A stretch of 64,000 nucleotides of DNA from Mesorhabditis belari (lineage: Eukaryota; Nematoda; Chromadorea; Rhabditida; Rhabditidae): assembly GCA_958450365.1 (NCBI GenBank), contig CAUEEP010000875.1, positions 248,001 through 312,000 of the forward strand, read 5' to 3'. The position numbers and the translations under genes are program-made. Below the pieces are notes generated by a model. The model did no database searches. It had not been told where the DNA came from and saw nothing but the letters and a program-made list of their open reading frames with translations. This document shows positions 53,827 through 64,000 of the stretch, piece by piece. Position 1 is the stretch's first letter, and each line of letters begins with the position of its first letter.

Positions 53827-56800
53827 TTAAAAAGTGGTCCTTGTCAACGATTCTAGAATGTGAATCGAACGTTGTCCTTCCACAACTAGGCCAGTGATTT
53901 TCCTGAGATTCAAATAAATTTCTTTTCGTAGTTCCCTCGAAGTGAGCAAGAGCCAATAAGGTTGATAGTTTCCGACAAACAAAGCAACCACACTTGACTA
54001 AAAATCTTTTTCGAAAGTGTTCCAGTTTTAGAAATCTAACTAAAGTCTCAAGGGAATGATAATTGCCTTATGAAAATGCACGAAAATAGACAGGTTGAAC
54101 GAAAACTGGGTAATGATATACAAAACACTTACAAATGAAGCGATGAGCGATACCACGGAGAGCTGATTCCCGGTGAAGGCCGCATAGGAGAGAGCAGTCT
54201 GTAAATTCTGTGAAATGATTTGTGTTTATCGGACATCAAAGAGGAAATAGTTTAAAGAATTTCTTGGCCCTTATAGACATTTGTGCCTATACAAATGTAG
54301 GCACATGGGCACTAAAAACTACAAAAACGACGAACTGTCACATTAGAAACGCTTCTAACTTTTTTCACATATACCGGATTGACATGATCTATAGCTCAAA
54401 AAATAGAGAATCTCAAGAGCTTTCGAATGAATCAAAGCACACTCAAAAATATCAATGCAAAAGAAAGTTATAGTGGTTTGACTCGAAACGAACCGTACTC
54501 GCGAGTAGTTGAAGCTACAAACCACTATAACATTCTTTTGCATTGATATTTTTGAGTGTGCTTTTGTCCATTCAAAAGCTCTTGAGATTCTCTATTTTTT
54601 GAGCTATAGATCATGTCAATCCGGCAAATTTAAAGCAAGTTGGAAGCGTTTGTAGTTTACGTTTGTATTTTGTAGTGCCCATGTCTACAAGAAACTCACA
54701 AAGAAAAGAGCGGCCGGGATTTGCATGAGTGTGCTGAGGATGGAGATGCCAAACAGGCTCCATTGGTATTTTCTTTCCGTCAGACCTCTAAACTTTTTTA
54801 TTCATTGAAAGATATTCATTAAAAAAAACTTTTAAAGCTTTGATCTATGATTAAACTGGTGCCGTTTTTTAAATGCAAAGAAACTTCTTGAAAACGGGAC
54901 ATGTGATCGGTATGAGTTAGAAACGCCATTTAATTGTAACAATTCAAATACTTTACCTCATTTCCCATATTGTTAGCAAATTCATGACCAGACAGATCAA
55001 GGCCACCGTTGACACTGTGACCGCATAGTAAAGCCGATGCCACTGAAAGATAGGAATAGCTGATGATCAAATGAAAAATTCGAACCGCATCGAAACCGGG
55101 AATTTGCGGGTAGCCCAGCGAGGCGTCTTTCCATCCCCACAGGAAAATAAAGGTGATCGAGTGACATTGGGAGAGAAAATCGAGAGACAAGATGAGTCCG
55201 ATGGCCAACTTCAGGTTGCGTCCGTTGTTCTCTTCCCAAATCTGTGCAAAAAAAGTTTAAATTAAAGTAAACGCAAAGTGAACTCACAAGCTTGACTTCT
55301 GAGTTAAAGCTATTCATTAAAAAGCTACTATGCTAATAGAAATTTTTAAAGCTTTAACTGCGAATAGGCTTGTTACTACCGTAAATATTCTAATAGAAGT
55401 CCCCTCCCTAAAGGAGCGTCTAGTCTAAGCTTACTCTCAAAAAACGCTCAAAGCTCGACACCAGTAGGTTAGTTTCTGGGCGCTTGGGTATCAAATTAAA
55501 GTAGAGAAGATGGGTGATTTTTTGAGATATAAAACATCTTTTTAGCATTAACCAGCGCTTCGAAAAAAATGATTGAAAAGTGGCAAAAAAGCCGATTTTT
55601 CATCATTTTTCAACTATTTTTTCTACGCACTGGTTAATGCTAAAAATATGTGTTATATCTCAAAAAATCACCCATCCTTTTGACTTTAATTTGATACCTA
55701 AGCGCGCAGAAACAAACGTACTAGTGTCAAGATATGAGCGTTTGTTTGAGAGTCAACTTTGAAAGTAAACTAGACGACGTGACGCTTCTATAGGAAGCTT
55801 TTATTCGAGTATTTACGATAGTAACAAGCCTATCAGAGCCTATCAAGCCTTTTATTAGAGTATTTATGGCAGCATGTTAGTGGTTTTTCATGCACACCGC
55901 TCACCTTTTTATGTTTGAACGGATAGAGGACACTTGTGAGGCGATTCGCCGACATTACCAAACACAACAAGGAATGCCCGTATCGAAAAAGCTAAACGAA
56001 AATCCGTCGACACATTACGTCAAGTCAACATACTTGCAAGAAAATTTGCAAGATCGTTCGCCCCGATGGAGACGACAGAAGTAGTGGCTGAATTTGAAAA
56101 AACGGAAAGGAGGCCAGATCGATGACGCCTGAAAATGTACAGTCCATCTTCGTCAATGACTTATGAAAAAGCCCTGAAAGATAGAGTGTGCTCCTCTCAA
56201 ATCATGTTTTCTAGAAAGTGCTAAACTATCATAATCTCACAGTTCATAATTAGAACGTTATTTTCATTTTCCGACGTCATTTTCATTTTCCAAAGGCAAA
56301 AAGGAAATGTAACTATTGCTTTTATTCTGTATTTTTTTGCAAACAGAATTTAATTTAAATATTAAAGAGTTAAAGGATTGGAAAAGATTAATAATCAAAA
56401 GAAAGGGGCAAGAAAGGCTAGAAATTGATTCACATGCTAGTTCTTGAAGCTAATCAGCTTTAACTTCGGCTATGAAATGAACAAATCTGAAAAAGCAGCT
56501 TGAACTTATCTCCTATTGGATCTTTGCCAGTTAAGGAAAGGCAAATTAGGCTCTATGGAATTAAAAAAATGCTGACCTCTCTTTCTTTGTTGCCCTTTCT
56601 TTCGTCTTTTTCTTTTCTTTAATCTTTTTCTTTTCTTTCGTCTTTTTCTTTCTTTCGTTCTTTCACTAAAGAAAAGCAATTAACCTAGGTAGATTTTTAA
56701 AACATCAAAAATACAGGGTTTGGTAAAATTACTCGGACAAGAAACTTGTTTGAATGTTATTCGTCAACCGTTCCATAAAACTCCTATAATTCTTTTTCTA

Positions 56801-58142
56801 TAAACTCTTAATTATCTTCAAAAAAAGTAGTCACAGTTTCTTAGTCTTAATGTTGTTTTTTCTCGAGTTTTTCAAGAATCAAAAAAAGCGCTGGAAAGGG
56901 GCAAAATGAAGCTCCGCACCAGGATCGATTTTATCCGATGCTTTGTCGTTCGAAAGAAAAGCCGGTCAAAGAATTTTTCTTTTCAATAATGTCCCAATAG
57001 GTTAAGGAATGAATCAATTTACTATGGAGAAAATTATACGGTTAAGTTGCAAAGTTACAACGAAGAACTCTTGTCCGGGCAATTTTGCTCCCTGTATACA
57101 GAAAAAAACTATCCTGGCACGTTGTTCGTCTTTTTCTCCTTTCTTTGACGATGTTTGACCTGATTGACCATGTTGTTCGTCTTTTTCTCCTTTCTTTGAC
57201 GGTGTTTGACCTGATTGACCATCTTCTTCCCTTTTTTGTTGTTTCTAAAAACAAATATTTGTTTTAAATTATAAAATTCCGATAAGAATAGAAAAAAAGA
57301 AGTAAAAATAATAAAATAGATAATAACTCAGAAATAATAAAAGAAAAGCGAAAAAACGGGAGTGGGACAAATGCTACCTTTTTTTTGGGCACCTGGACAT
57401 TTGCGCACCTTTTTTGCTGGAAAAGGCCTTAGGAAAGGTCGTAGAGCTTCAAAAATGTTTTCATAGAAGGGAATCGTATGCGTAGATTCAGAATTTCGAC
57501 AAATCAGACCTCGCTGACACGTTAAATTTGGGCTAAAAGGCAAAAACTACGCAACTTAACGCTTTTCCGCAGTTTTTGCCTTTTAGCCTAAATTTAACGT
57601 GTCAGCGAGGTCTGATTTGTCGAAATTCTGAATCTACGCATACGATTCCCTTCTATGAAAACATTTTTGAAGCTCTACGACCTTTCCTAAGGCCTTTTCC
57701 AACAAAAAAAGGTGCGCAAATGTCCAGGTGCGCAAAAAAAAGGTCGCATTTGTCCCACCCCCAAAGAAAAGCGAAAAAAACAGCGTTTAGAAAAGCGCGC
57801 TTTTAGAAAATGACTTTGCTAATGAGCACCTTTTAGAAAACATGATTTGAACGTTTTGATTTGATAGGAACACACTTTACTGAAGAGGGTTCTTTCAATC
57901 AGGAGTTAAGTGAGGTCAATTAAAAACGATTTTCTTCCCTCTTACGATCGAACCAGACCTAGTCTGAACCAAAAAAGCTCTATTCGATGATATTTTACAG
58001 CAAAGAAACACTGACCAATAGTGAGGAAAATTGTGAAAAACGATGAGTCGAAATTTCGATTTTTACTCCTCCATATCGTCACCTCGACCAACAAGTACAG
58101 GAAAAACGAGAAATATCCGTAAATGTCTTGCCACAGAGGCAT
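53827..58142 (-). CDS. Serpentine chemoreceptor, srg-like, eight exons
   Basis: Exons, 5' to 3': 58016-58142, 56034-56128, 55905-55991, 55097-55241, 54957-55059, 54700-54787, 54133-54207 and 53827-53997 (TAA). All phases agree; total 296 residues, the usual srg size. TM1 YGYFSFFLYLLVEVTIW; exon 2 opens GVIDLASFPFF at TM2; TM3 ends SANRLTSVLYPFKHKKIW, the family's hallmark between TM3 and TM4; TM4 LKLAIGLILSLDFL; TM5 AVTVSTVALICLVMNLLTIW; then ERKYQWSLFGISIL (TM6) and TM7 with PYWLLLTSRELR tail. Probably a sensory-neuron odorant receptor, by family. Intron 4 is only 37 nt, using acceptor ATCAG at 55060; a later TTTCAG breaks the frame. Four MITEs lie in introns 1, 3 and 6. Confidence 0.88.
54228..54692. 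mobile_element. Foldback MITE in srg-like gene intron 6
   Basis: Arms of about 220 bp: 'gacatgatctatagctcaaa' and 'caaaaatatcaatgcaaaag' return inverted; outer ends read 'tgggcactaaaaactacaaa' and 'tttgtagtgcccatg'. Confidence 0.85.
55378..55812. mobile_element. Foldback MITE in srg-like gene intron 3
   Basis: Ends near 'accgtaaatattctaatag' and 'cgagtatttacg'; arms with 'aatgattgaaaagtggcaaaa' centred at about 55590. Same family as 1190-1640; ends recall the pogo TIR. Confidence 0.8.
56714..57094. mobile_element. MITE in srg-like gene intron 1
   Basis: Ends 'acagggtttggtaaaattac' and 'gcaattttgctccctgt', flanked by TA. No transposase. Confidence 0.7.
57340..57775. mobile_element. Near-perfect foldback in srg-like gene intron 1
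   Basis: Two arms of about 200 bp ('tttagcccaaatttaacgtg' to 'ggtgcgcaaatgtccaggtg') in inverted order with about 20 nt between them. The arms are almost identical, so the element looks young. Confidence 0.9.
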
Positions 58143-58239
58143 ATATGATTATAAAAGAGTTTGAGTACTCGAAGAAGACGCAATCAATGATTTCAAAGGC
58201 GTAATTATTTTTAAATGCTCGGCTAGACTTTTTTTTGTC

Positions 58240-59260
58240 TTTACAAAGCACTTTTAATGATTTTTGGCGATTTCTTTTCTCAGGGGAATACAGTTTAGTT
58301 GGAGAACTAGAAGAAATTAATTGGTTTTAGAAATCTGACTTCCTCATTTTAAATGAGATCACCAATTAAATGAGATCTGTGAGACCACCACCCAAATTGT
58401 GACTCGTTTTCTTGATATAAACTTCAGAAAGTCTTCTTGACCAAATTGTGGCTTTGTGGCATTGTGGCTCGTTTTCTCAATTTCAATAAGTGTAACAAAA
58501 TGAAACCAACATCATAAAGATTGGCCGACTTAGAAGAAAGTTATGGCGAGTTGCGCAAATGACCCAGTTGCGCAAAAAATTTCGCGCAAAGTAGCCTATC
58601 CCATTACTTACTCGCAAGGAGCACACTCTAGTTCTTACAAGGGAAGATCAAGTGGGCAAGGTGACCAAATGGCATGTGCCATATATCATTCGACCATTTG
58701 TTATATACCAATTCACGGGCAAAAAACGACGCGACAGCTACTACCCAAAAGGTCAAGGGTTCGATTCTGGCTCGCGACAAAAACCTTGACTTTTTTTGCA
58801 AAGCTCTCAAAAATTTCTCAAAAATCTCAAAATGCAAAGTTTCTAAGGGTAATTTCATGCGCTGAGTACGAATAACGCGTCTTTAGCTCTTCTAAGTGGG
58901 TCAATCTTTATTATGTTGGTTTCATTTTGTAGATCTTTAGCTATGTTACCAAACAAAAAACTATCGAAATGCAATTTTGGCTTTTTTTTCTTTACAAAGC
59001 ACTTTTAATGATTTTTGGCGATTTCTTTTCTCATGGGAATACAGTTTAGTTGGAGAACTATAAGAAATTAATTGGTTTTAGAAATCTGACTCATTTTAAA
59101 TGAGATCACCAATTAAATGAGATCTGTGAGCCCACCACCCAAATTGTGACTCGTTTTCTTGATATAAACTTCAGAAAGTCTTCTTGCCCAAATTGTGGCT
59201 CGTTTTTGGTTTCATTTTGTAGATCTCAATAAGTGCAACAAAATGATAAAGATTAGCGTA
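58240..59260. repeat. Direct duplication of about 255 bp flanking a TIR element
   Basis: 'cacttttaatgatttttggc' to 'ccaaattgtggct' occurs at 58250-58460 and again at 58993-59200. Between them 58506-58925 is bounded by inverted 'accaacatcataaagattgg' and 'caatctttattatgttggt', and contains 'gttgcgcaaaaaatttcgcg'. Related pieces are at 26380-26505 and 59228-59350. Confidence 0.75.
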
Positions 59261-59602
59261 CTTAGAAGAAAGTTATGGCGAGTTGCGCAAACGACGCAGT
59301 TGCGTAAATAACTTTGTTGCGCAAATAAAATGGCGGAAATTAGCCTACCCCTCATCTTTTTTGCAATAATTTTTGCTAAAAATACGGTAATTTTTTCCCA
59401 AGTGTGCGTTTTAAAAAACGCATTACTCGCGAGGAACACACATTAGTAAGAACTGATTCTTCTGTTTACTTTTTACTTGTTGTTTGTTTTTACTGTTTAC
59501 TGGAATCCAAACCTCGAGGAAAGGTGACGAATTTGAAAAAAGATTTTAAAGAAAACAGAAAAAAAACAGCAATTCTTGAGAAAAAGAATCTTTATCTTCT
59601 TT

Positions 59603-59727
59603 TTAACGAATGTTAGGATAAGTCCCGGAACAGCTAAATGGACAGCTCCGGTAGCATCGACATCTTGGAGGAGAGCCCCAGCATCCAAGCGGGCATCTGA
59701 GGCGTGATGTTAGTGATGGATTGATTA
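59603..59727 (-). pseudogene. Inverted truncated copy of the small cysteine-rich peptide exon
   Basis: On the minus strand this repeats exon 2 of the peptide gene at 60558-60727: LRCPLGCWGSPPRCRCYRSC, PFSCSGTYPN, then IR and a stop in place of CRC. No signal peptide exon lies on its upstream side. The stretch 59728-60283 between the two copies holds no other gene. Confidence 0.8.
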
Positions 59728-60283
59728 TGGGCTTATGGGCTTATGAGCTTTTTCCAGTCGATCTTTTGAGATCATTGTTGAAAAAACAAGTTCGTTTTTC
59801 TGCTTTCAAATAAAGTGCAACATTGCTTTTCACTTAAATATTTGAAATTGAATTTGAATTGGATTTGAATTTGAATTTGGGAAGAATTCTAACCGAAGAT
59901 TATCTGGGCTTTGATAATCGGCTTAAAGGCCGATTCGGCTTAAAGGCACTTTGACTTTGTTCTCAAAAATCAATCTGGAATGAATGAACCCAAAAAGACG
60001 ATTCAACTTTTCGGAAAAGACTTATGACTAAGAAAAAGACGAAAAAGACTATTTTTAGAAACGTTCTTTCATAAAATTAATCCCAAAAATAGCAATTTTT
60101 GTAAAAGTAACTTTTCCGCTAAATTTGGCACGTTTTCAGTAAAAAATATTTATCGAAAAGATTAGCTTTTTGTTGATTTTTTCCGGCAGAAACAAGTTCT
60201 ACCATAGTTTTGCGAAAATAACATGAGTAAGAGGAGGGAAAAAGGTATCAAAAGTTGCACGGGGAAAGAACGAAGATTTGAAA

Positions 60284-60727
60284 ATGAAACTACTCGTGTT
60301 ATTCGCTTGTTTCTTCCTTCTGATTGGTGTCAACACTTTACCAAGTAGGTTAACAGTTTAATGCTTTGATACTTCTGACTTTTTTGTTCTGATAGTTCTG
60401 ATAGTTTTGATAGTTCTGATAGCTTTGATAGTGCTGATAGTTCTGATAGTTTTGATAGTTTTGATAGTTTTGATAGTTTTGATAGTTTTGATAGTTCAAG
60501 AAATTATGCTATTTGAAACTTTTGTGTTGATGATAACTAAGAATTTCAAAATTTCAGGTGACAACATGGAAATCAATCCATCACTAACATCACGCCTCAG
60601 ATGCCCGCTTGGATGCTGGGGCCCTCCTCCAAGATGTCGATGCTACCGGACCTGCCCATTTAGCTGTTCCGGGACTTATCCTAACTGCCGATGCTTGACC
60701 ATGATTGATTCATCATTCATTGATTGA
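60284..60727 (+). CDS. Small secreted cysteine-rich peptide (76 aa)
   Basis: Exons 60284-60344 and 60558-60727 join in phase. Residues 1-19 are a clear signal peptide (MKLLVLFACFFLLIGVNTLP). The mature part has eight Cys in two matching halves, CPLGCWGPPPRCRC and CPFSCSGTYPNCRC, each C-x3-C-x6-C-x-C. I do not recognise the family. Size, secretion and paired cysteine modules fit a secreted disulfide-rich peptide, and a defence or signalling role is only a guess. The intron holds a 10-bp tandem repeat (60364-60490) and the stop codon lies at the start of an ATTG/ATTC array. A broken inverted copy lies 0.8 kb upstream. Confidence 0.75.
60364..60495. repeat. Tandem repeat, 10-bp unit (GATAGTTTTG)
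   Basis: About 13 copies of 'gatagttctgatagttttga' inside the peptide gene intron. Confidence 0.92.
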
Positions 60728-60875
60728 TTGATTCATGATTGATTGATTGATTGATTCATGATTGATTGATTCATTCATTCATTCATGATTCATTCATTAT
60801 TCATTCATTCATGCATTCATTCATTCATTATTCATTCATTCATGATTCATTCATTATTCATTCATTCATTATTTC
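60705..60875. repeat. Tetranucleotide array (ATTG/ATTC)n
   Basis: Alternating 'attgattgattg' and 'attcattcattc' blocks. The peptide's last residues and stop codon are encoded in its first units. Confidence 0.92.
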
Positions 60876-61240
60876 AAACTAAAAAAATCCTGATGACATA
60901 AACATTTTCTAATCATTTTCTTAAAAAAAGCAAAAGAAAAAACGCGTAATCAATAAGTATCCTTTTGTAGAAATCGACAGTAAAAAGCCAATTAGTACTC
61001 AACTTTGTTGGTTTTGCTTTGTTGTTGACTTAACAAAACTTTTCTCATCAAATGTTTGACATGTTTTTGACTGTTTTTCGACTCAAACGAAGTAATGAGC
61101 CAACGATTTTTTCAAGAACATAATTGGTTCCCGGTCGCATTCAATTTTCTTTTTATCGGAACAAATTCTCTTTCACCAAATCCATTTCATTTTCGAAAAT
61201 CTTTTTTTTACTTTGCATTGCAATGGATTTATCTGTTGTT

Positions 61241-62455
61241 ATGGTGGGTTTTTCAAAAAAGTATTTTTTTTTTTTAAAAACTGCTTCAGGAACTTCCCGA
61301 CAATCTCTCTGAAGAGCAACTCGAAGAGATTCGCCATATTTTCTCTCTTTATGATAAAGACAACAATGGGACGATAACCGCCAACGAAATGGGAACAGTG
61401 ATGCGAGCATTGGGACAAAATCCCACCGAAGCCGAGATCGAGGCGATGATCAACGCGGGAGATGCGGATAGAAATCACAGTATCAGCTTCAACGAATTTG
61501 TTTTAATGCTCAAAAAGACGATGGAGACGCCGATACAAGAGGAAGAACTTCGAGCAGCTTTTCGTATCTTCGACAAAGATGGCAATGGGTTTGTGAGTGA
61601 TTGGGGATGGGGTAGGCTGAAGGGTGAAAGCATATTGAAGATTAGGATCGCATATAGCCTGGCAATGGGTTTGTGCCCCCGACAAAGATGGCAATGGGTT
61701 TTTGAGTGATTGGGGATGGGGTAGACTGAAGGGTGAAAGCAGACGGAAGATTAGGATCGCATATAGCCTATTGAAAACTGTGAAGACTAGAGAAAGTCTC
61801 ATATCTGATCTCTGATCGATTGGCCTCTTTTCATGCTGATTTTGAGGCTTAGAAAAGTGAGACTTAGCAAGGGAAATCAGTGTGTGTTTTCTCTTACTAA
61901 ACTCCTTTAAGCTAACAATCTATTCAGCATCTGGCGATCGGAGTAACTGGCGATATTCATTGACTCATACTATTTTTCCCCTTCCTATTCACTTTTCCTG
62001 TGTGAATCCATGAGAATGTTTAAGCGATGTAGTGGCTCAGCTGATCTTTGATCTCTTAATACAGATCCCTTCTAGCCATGGGAAGCCAAACCTAATTCCA
62101 ATCCAAATCCAAGTCAAACCTAATTCCACCTTTGTTTTCTTGTCTGATTCTTGGCCGATTGCTCTGAAATTTTGTCTACCGATAGAAACCGACATTTCCA
62201 ACTTGTAGACAAAATTTCAGAGCAATCGGCCAAAAATCGGCCGAGAAAACGAAGGTGGAACTAGGCTCGGCTTGGAATTTTCCATGTCTAATCCCTTCCA
62301 GGTTCATTTCGGCGCATGAGCTGCAAAATGTGATGCGAAGTCTTGGGGAAACGCTAAACGATGAAGAGTGTGAGGAAATGATGAGAGAAGCCGACGTAAA
62401 TGAAGATGGATTGGTGAATTATGAGGAGTTTTTGCGAACAATCACGGGGAAATGA
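61241..62455 (+). CDS. Calmodulin-like calcium-binding protein, four EF-hands (151 aa)
   Basis: Exons 61241-61243 (just the ATG), 61290-61588 and 62302-62455 join in phase. The single-codon first exon is followed by a 46-nt intron; the product begins [19 protein letters not shown], lining up with calmodulin's N-terminus. Four 12-residue EF loops are complete: [36 protein letters not shown] and [12 protein letters not shown], all ending in Glu. Length is close to calmodulin (149) but residues differ widely, so this is a calmodulin-like paralogue rather than the conserved calmodulin. Exon 2 must end at 61588 (donor GTTTGT), not at the GTGAGT three bases on, to keep the third loop. AATAAA follows at 62475. 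It should bind calcium and regulate target proteins in the cytoplasm. Confidence 0.88.
61572..61775. repeat. Tandem duplication of exon 2 end and intron start, 109-bp unit
   Basis: 'gacaaagatggcaatgggtt' with the following 90 bp occurs at 61572 and again at 61681, with a few changes. The copy includes the start of the third EF loop and the splice donor (GTTTGT in the first, GTTTTT in the second). Confidence 0.92.
62125..62262. mobile_element. Foldback MITE in calmodulin-like gene intron 2
   Basis: 'ttggccgattgctctgaaat' to 'tttgtcta' returns inverted as 'gtagacaaaatttcagagc', with outer 'ttccacctttgttttc' and 'gaaaacgaaggtggaa'. Confidence 0.85.
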
Positions 62456-62474
62456 TTTCTCAGACTGAGATACG

Positions 62475-62480
62475 AATAAA
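62475..62480 (+). promoter_or_regulatory. Poly(A) signal AATAAA of the calmodulin-like gene
   Basis: Perfect AATAAA 20 nt after the stop codon, in a short 3' UTR typical of nematodes. Confidence 0.7.
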
Positions 62481-62737
62481 ATTGAAGATTTTGCACGTCT
62501 TTGAAATGCATAAGATAAAAAACAATCATTTTAACATTAGAAAGCAAAGTTTAACAATTTAGAAACAATTTAGAAACAATTTAGAGACAATTTTATCTTT
62601 GATATTTGATATTATTTGGATGAACGATTTAGAGAACTTTGTTTTGTCTTATGCAAAGCTTGACGAATAGCCATTTCGATATGTTCTCGGGAAAAGTCAG
62701 ATGAGAATCGAAAAGGGTGTCTTTTAGAAAGCGGAAA

Positions 62738-63891
62738 TGGGGGTAGGCTAATTTCCGCCATTTTATTTGCGCAAGTACGTTTGCACAAAAAGGGTCATTT
62801 GCGCAACTTTAACACTGTATTAAGCACTCGGGTTTTTAACACGTTGACGACAATGACGTTTTTGCACAAACAATCGCATGGGACAACGTTGTTTTTTTTC
62901 GACAAAAAATGTCACCTGAAATTGTCACCTAAAAAGTTAAACTTTTAATAATCAACGGTTAAATCGACATTTTCCGGGACCAAGTCGAATAGATACTACC
63001 CTATAGATACTACCCTACTTGCTTATTTAATATCCATCATCAGCAAACATAAATATGCACAAAAAAACAATTTTGGTACTGTCACCATCAGGTGACAATG
63101 TCCCAGGCGAACGAATATGTGTCAGACAGCATCAGGTGACAATGTCGTCAACGTGTTAATCATTATTTTCATTTTTGAGCTTTTTTTTTATTGTTTTTTT
63201 TAATGTTCTTCTATTTTTTTGTGAAATCTCCCAATATTTATCTAAATTAGTCCTTCCTAGGAGCTAATAACCATTAGTAAAATATTTTATTGCTTTAACA
63301 AAAAAGTGCAACCGATAACAATGAAAGTTAGGATACGAACAGCAATGAAATTTAGGAAAACAATAAAAATCAAATTTTTTTAATATACCCTAAAATTCCA
63401 TAGATAAGAGCGGTTCATAAATAATATGATTTTGTGTACATTCTACCGTACACTCAGCTTAGTGCGCACTAAAACGTGGACTTCTTTGCTTTGTGTAAGA
63501 AGTCCACGTTTTAATCGACTTTATGGAATCTATGGAATTTTAGGGTAAGTCAAAAGCTGAGAAAGATGTTGCACAAAATCGCAACCGGGCAAGCGACCAT
63601 TAGAAATAGCAGTAAAACGTTGCTTTTGTCGAGCCAATACAGTTTTCTTCCGTGCGTAGTTTTGTCTAACAGTGAGATTGATAGCCGATGAAAGCTTGAA
63701 ACGGTTGATTATTTGCGTCATTTCTTCCTAAAGTCTGACCGCAGGATGCGATGGATGCGGATTCTAGCAAACCTTCAACGCTTTAGAAAGCGCACCACTC
63801 TGCTTTCGCGCTAGTCCCTTAAAAACGTCAAAAAAAGTTGCGCAAATGATCCTGTTGCGCAAATAAAATGGCGGAAATTAGCCTACCCCCG
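62738..63891. mobile_element. TIR element with GGGGGTAGGCTAATTTCCGC ends
   Basis: Left end 'taggctaatttccgccattt' and 'tatttgcgcaa' are inverted at the right end ('ttgcgcaaataaaatggcgg' to 'agcctaccccc'). About 1.15 kb with nested foldbacks: 62836-63160 (TTAACACGTTGACGACA ends) and 63383-63545 ('accctaaaattccatagat' ends). A 63-residue open stretch (63530-63721, minus) is not recognisable. The same end sequence occurs alone near 59320-59350. Confidence 0.75.
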
Positions 63892-64000
63892 GAAATGTGA
63901 AGATTACGGTAGTTTTTGAACGTTTTCTTTCAAAACTTAATAACTCCGCGCTGAGTTATCCGATTTTTATCTTTTTTTTTTACTAAAATGTTCATCGTGA

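Noticed and set aside
58690..58795. Possible tRNA gene around 'aagggttcgattctggctcg'
   Set aside because: Only the T-arm is convincing; no D-arm, anticodon arm or matching acceptor 5' half in position.

Overview
The window looks like a gene-poor, repeat-rich piece of a nematode genome, probably rhabditid. Direct grounds: many introns of about 37-60 nt ending in TTTCAG-type acceptors; an srg-like serpentine chemoreceptor and a second 7TM gene; several C-type lectin genes; mariner, Tc1, Tc3 and pogo type elements with TA target duplications; and interstitial arrays of TTAGGC-like units, the known nematode telomere repeat. I cannot name the species. All gene models were spliced by hand from reading frames, splice sites and phase, without transcripts.

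Left flank (1-23 kb, plus-strand genes): the 3' part of a RING-H2 (Arkadia/RNF111-like) ubiquitin ligase gene (1008-6533) whose introns carry different tandem repeats and foldbacks; a long repeat field (6.6-11.8 kb); a 7TM chemoreceptor-like gene (11824-17606, one part unresolved); and a secreted C-type lectin with an N-terminal Ly6/ET-like cysteine domain (18420-21902), whose second intron holds an apparently intact mariner.

Centre (about 23.2-48.2 kb): one very large inverted duplication. Left arm about 23207-37148 and right arm about 38454-48205 face each other across a 1.3 kb spacer made of a dead mariner gene. Each arm carries a copy of the same eight-exon gene, arranged head to head: a protein kinase (TKL/TAK1-like by eye) with a roughly 570-residue C-terminal region I do not recognise, about 841 aa in the right arm. 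The arms share old insertions (a dead Tc3-like element and three MITEs), so these predate the duplication. They also differ by private insertions: a Tc1-like element, a pogo element containing a second intact-looking mariner, a foldback MITE and a mariner fragment on the left; a MITE and an internally deleted Tc1-like element on the right. The kinase copies are nearly identical except for one patch of mostly amino-acid-changing differences.

Right flank (48-64 kb): a broken C-type lectin, a homopolymer block that looks like a sequence error (50.47-50.95 kb), an intact secreted C-type lectin (51099-52500, minus), a complete eight-exon srg-like chemoreceptor (53827-58142, minus) with MITEs in its long introns, a small secreted cysteine-rich peptide gene (60284-60727) with an inverted truncated copy beside it, a calmodulin-like gene (61241-62455), and a TIR-bounded element of about 1.15 kb at the end.

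The genes do not form one pathway. Sensory receptors, C-type lectins, a small cysteine-rich peptide and a duplicated signalling kinase are the kind of mixture seen in fast-evolving nematode chromosome-arm regions; that is an inference.
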